A stretch of 64,000 bases of DNA from Centropus unirufus (taxonomy: Eukaryota; Chordata; Aves; Cuculiformes; Centropidae). Where the stretch lies: positions 186,001 through 250,000 of the forward strand of contig VYZI01000109.1 of the NCBI GenBank assembly GCA_013397695.1, given 5' to 3'. The translations under genes and the position numbers were made by a program. This document shows, in pieces, positions 61,103-64,000 of the stretch. Positions within the stretch are counted from its first letter, which is position 1, and every line of letters begins with the position of its first letter. The notes below the pieces were generated by a model. The model made no database searches, was not told the origin of the DNA, and saw only the letters and a program-made list of their open reading frames with translations.

Positions 61103-64000
61103 CTGTAAAGGGAAAGAAAAAGGTTTACTGAAGAAAAGCCTTCTGCACACAAACAAAAAATCAACCTAATTATTTTGCCAGGATCAGTAACTAGAGACAT
61201 CATTAAAGTGTCTAGTGTTTTGTTATATAGGGCTGCTTCAAAATAAGCTAAGCTTTGTAAGATATCAAAGATGAGAAAAGAGCCACAGAAGTAATCTGTT
61301 GTCAGGAAATAAATGCTGTTCTTAGCCATGAGTTCAGCTGTATACAACGTCAACTGTTTAAAAATAAACAATTCTGAACTTAAGTACTTAGTTTAAAGCA
61401 ACCTTCCACCTTCCAGTCCTGTGTGGCACATCCCTCAAAATAAGGCCTTAGATTACTGGAATGGTTAGATAACCCAAAATGTTGAAGCCTCAGGTTCTGA
61501 GGGATAGAGATATGCAAATCAGATAAAACAAACCACACACATTATACCCTTCATTTCACCTAGTTGTATCTATATAACTGTATTCCATCTCTCCAAGACA
61601 GAGAATACATGTAGACACATGTAGAGGAAGATGGAATCTGAACAATGTGAAATGTTTTATACCAAAACATAGCTGTAAACTGGGTTGGGTTTTAGCTTAA
61701 AGAGGGTGTGCAGTTATGTATTAAAGATTATATCACAAAGCAAACATGGCAAAAGAATGTTTTGTGCATAGCCTGAATTTTGGCATTTTAATAGCTTTTA
61801 AAACATGCTTGAGATGCAAATAAATCTTAGCATATAAATTACACACGTATTCTGAATTTCAAAAGATTTGCAATGAACTCTCATATCACTGCCTGCAAGG
61901 AGTCTTTGCCTCAATTAAATGTTAAAATTAAGCACACAAATAGTAGAACACCTGTTCAGAAAAAAACACATAGCTTTGGTTGCTCTTCCACTTTGTATTT
62001 TCTGAAGGCAAATCAATTGCACTAATTTGAAGAAGCATGCAGTGAGCTTATATATAGATCTTTGGTGCTGGGTCTCAGTAGTATGAAACACAAAGCAGTT
62101 TGTTTTTTTTTTTAATTATTATCAGTAGCTATCTCTGCTGACGCTATTGGAAATAATGTCTAAAAAAACAATTGCTTTAAAAGTTTGGTGGGAAAAGTCA
62201 GAGCAATTCAAAACCCCGTAACGAATGTGACCTCTTGATCATTTCTGCCTGAAATGGATCTAACCTAGTCATGAACCATAACAAAGGTTGCAACAGTACC
62301 AAGTCTAGGAGTTTTAAATAATCTATTATCACAGTTTCTATTATCACTTTACCAGTTAAACAATTCTTTCATATACCCTAACTCCATTCACCATCCTCAT
62401 CCTCTGTCTTTTATGTCACTATTCTTATTTCTTTCCTTTGTAAAAGTAAACCCAGCTGCCTATCCTGTCTTTGCAATGGCATTGTTGTTGTTCAGGTGGG
62501 GTGCTTTTAATTACATTTTCTCTTGGCAACAGCTCGATTGACTTTTCCATAGGAGTCTGAGGAGTGGGTTGAATTGCCAAACCCACTGTGGCAGCTCAAA
62601 AGTGGGCTAAAATTCCCTCTTGAAGACTCAGCAAAACGGTCCTCACGTAAAGGCTGTGCTGCTCTTTGCCAACAAAGCTTGATAGATATGGTCAAGAGAA
62701 ACTCAACATAGCCACAGCACTCCTTAAGCCTATCAATACTCCCTCGAGAGAACAGCTTCTTGAGGACTAAGTAGATAACCATAAATCAAAGCAAGGCTAA
62801 ACCTGCTCTGAAAACCTTTGGATGATCTTGGATCATAAAAATGCAAAGATTCTTCTTAAATGTAACCTTTGTTCCCTGATGAGTGCAGACAAATACGGTC
62901 AGGAACGTTTTTCAGTTCTGCTTGTCTAGTTTCATTTTAACTTGTTGTAGTTCCCGCCAAAAGACACAAACTCATTTTAAAAATAGCAAAGCAAGACCAA
63001 ATTCAACAACTTGAGCTATTGTTGCAACATGCAGAATGACTGGGATCAGGATGAGAAGACCTCTAGCTGATAAACAAACATAATCATTAGAAGCTATGCA
63101 GTTACCTCTTCTACTGGCTAATTAAAAGTGGCATATCTGGGACCAGTATCCCCAGTATTTGCAATATGTGTCGTTATGCATCAGGAAATTGCAGTATCAG
63201 ATAACTCAGTTGGTATTTCCCAGAACGGGAAAGAATAACTAAACTATTTCAAACTCTCAAACATTCATCTAGAGTTTCCTCATTAGTTCTCACAGTACAA
63301 GAAATATTAGGTTCATAATTTCTCTTCTACCCGGTAAAAGTGAGCAGGAAAAATATAGATATACCCTTCTTTTGTCGGGGAGGCTTGAAAGAAGATAATA
63401 ACTTGTAAGGATATGGACTGAGAAGATGGCATGAACCAATGTACTATATTATTTTGTAAAAACCCAAATCCCAAGAGTATCATCAGGGCTATTATTTTGA
63501 TCAGATCTAGCTTATCTCTGCACTAACTGTTCCCTTAGGAGTTTTATCTTATGTCTTCCTGAACACTTCACAGGATCATGCTTAAATAACCATTTTGACA
63601 GGTTGCACCACTGTCAAATCTTTCTGTTGGAAATTTCTCATTAAATTTAATCTCTATGTCTCTATGTCTCCTTTTTGCTTGTAAGACCATTAGCAGCTTA
63701 TAAAAATCCTTGTGCAATCTTGAATAAAATCTTCCTTTTTTCACTTTATTGTGCAGAATTACGAGTTATCCATCTCCAGTTACATTGTAAAACCATATAA
63801 ATTACAGTCCCTTACTCTTTTCTTTGTTTTCCTTTGTCTACTACTTCTACAAAAAACAATAAAGGACTTACAAAGAAATTTCTGTCGTGCCATATTTTAA
63901 CCATCTTTCAAAGGACTGACTTACAACTAGGCATAACTGATTCTAGTAAAAATATTCTTCCATTTTCAACGTTATGAAAATCTTACTCAGTTCTAGCACA
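61103..64000. other. Probable SLC22A16 intron 1 (partial)
   Basis: I looked on the minus strand for a short exon resembling the human N-terminus (a histidine- and phenylalanine-rich stretch before helix 1) and did not find one. This stretch is therefore probably intron 1, with exon 1 beyond the window. No repeat family was recognised. Confidence 0.6.

Noticed and set aside
1..64000. CRISPR arrays, operons, phage or bacterial mobile systems
   Set aside because: The sequence is vertebrate nuclear DNA. No spaced direct repeats or bacterial gene organisation is present.

Overview
The window is vertebrate nuclear DNA, most likely from a bird. Genes are split into short exons with canonical GT/AG boundaries, most of the sequence is non-coding, and the dominant interspersed repeat is the CR1 LINE, whose 3' end (a TCTATGATT-type repeat preceded by CCTTCCAACC) is present in many copies. 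The species cannot be told from the sequence. Three assembly gaps (1722-1744, 16671-17235, 33715-34124) interrupt the window.

Three genes are supported, all transcribed from the minus strand. From left to right they are METTL24 (only the start of the first coding exon, 17236-17398, cut by a gap), DDO (D-aspartate oxidase, complete in four coding exons, 32058-37157) and SLC22A16 (organic cation/carnitine transporter, seven coding exons, 47652-61102; the short first coding exon is not found and probably lies beyond 64000). To my knowledge this is the same order and orientation as on human chromosome 6q21. The assignments rest on recognising the exon translations, the reading phase carried across every junction, and family motifs. 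The rebuilt DDO is 341 residues, the same length as the usual human isoform, and ends in a peroxisomal targeting tripeptide.

Layout: 1-16670 is probably METTL24 intron 1 (no exon seen; several CR1 copies). 17236-17730 is a CpG-rich METTL24 promoter and first exon. 17731-32057 is intergenic and holds an old CR1/L3-like LINE interrupted by a younger CR1. 32058-37157 is the DDO coding span. A second CpG-rich block at about 39780-40340 is the likely DDO promoter with a possible 5' non-coding exon. 40341-47651 separates DDO from SLC22A16 and shows no gene. 47652-61102 is SLC22A16 with CR1 copies in two introns. 61103-64000 is probably SLC22A16 intron 1.

The three genes do not form a pathway: a putative methyltransferase, a peroxisomal D-amino-acid oxidase and a plasma-membrane transporter. 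I found no sign of an undescribed system. The more interesting points are repeat insertions close to splice sites, a duplicated segment in the METTL24 promoter, a polyadenylation hexamer overlapping the SLC22A16 stop codon, and nested or internally deleted CR1 copies.
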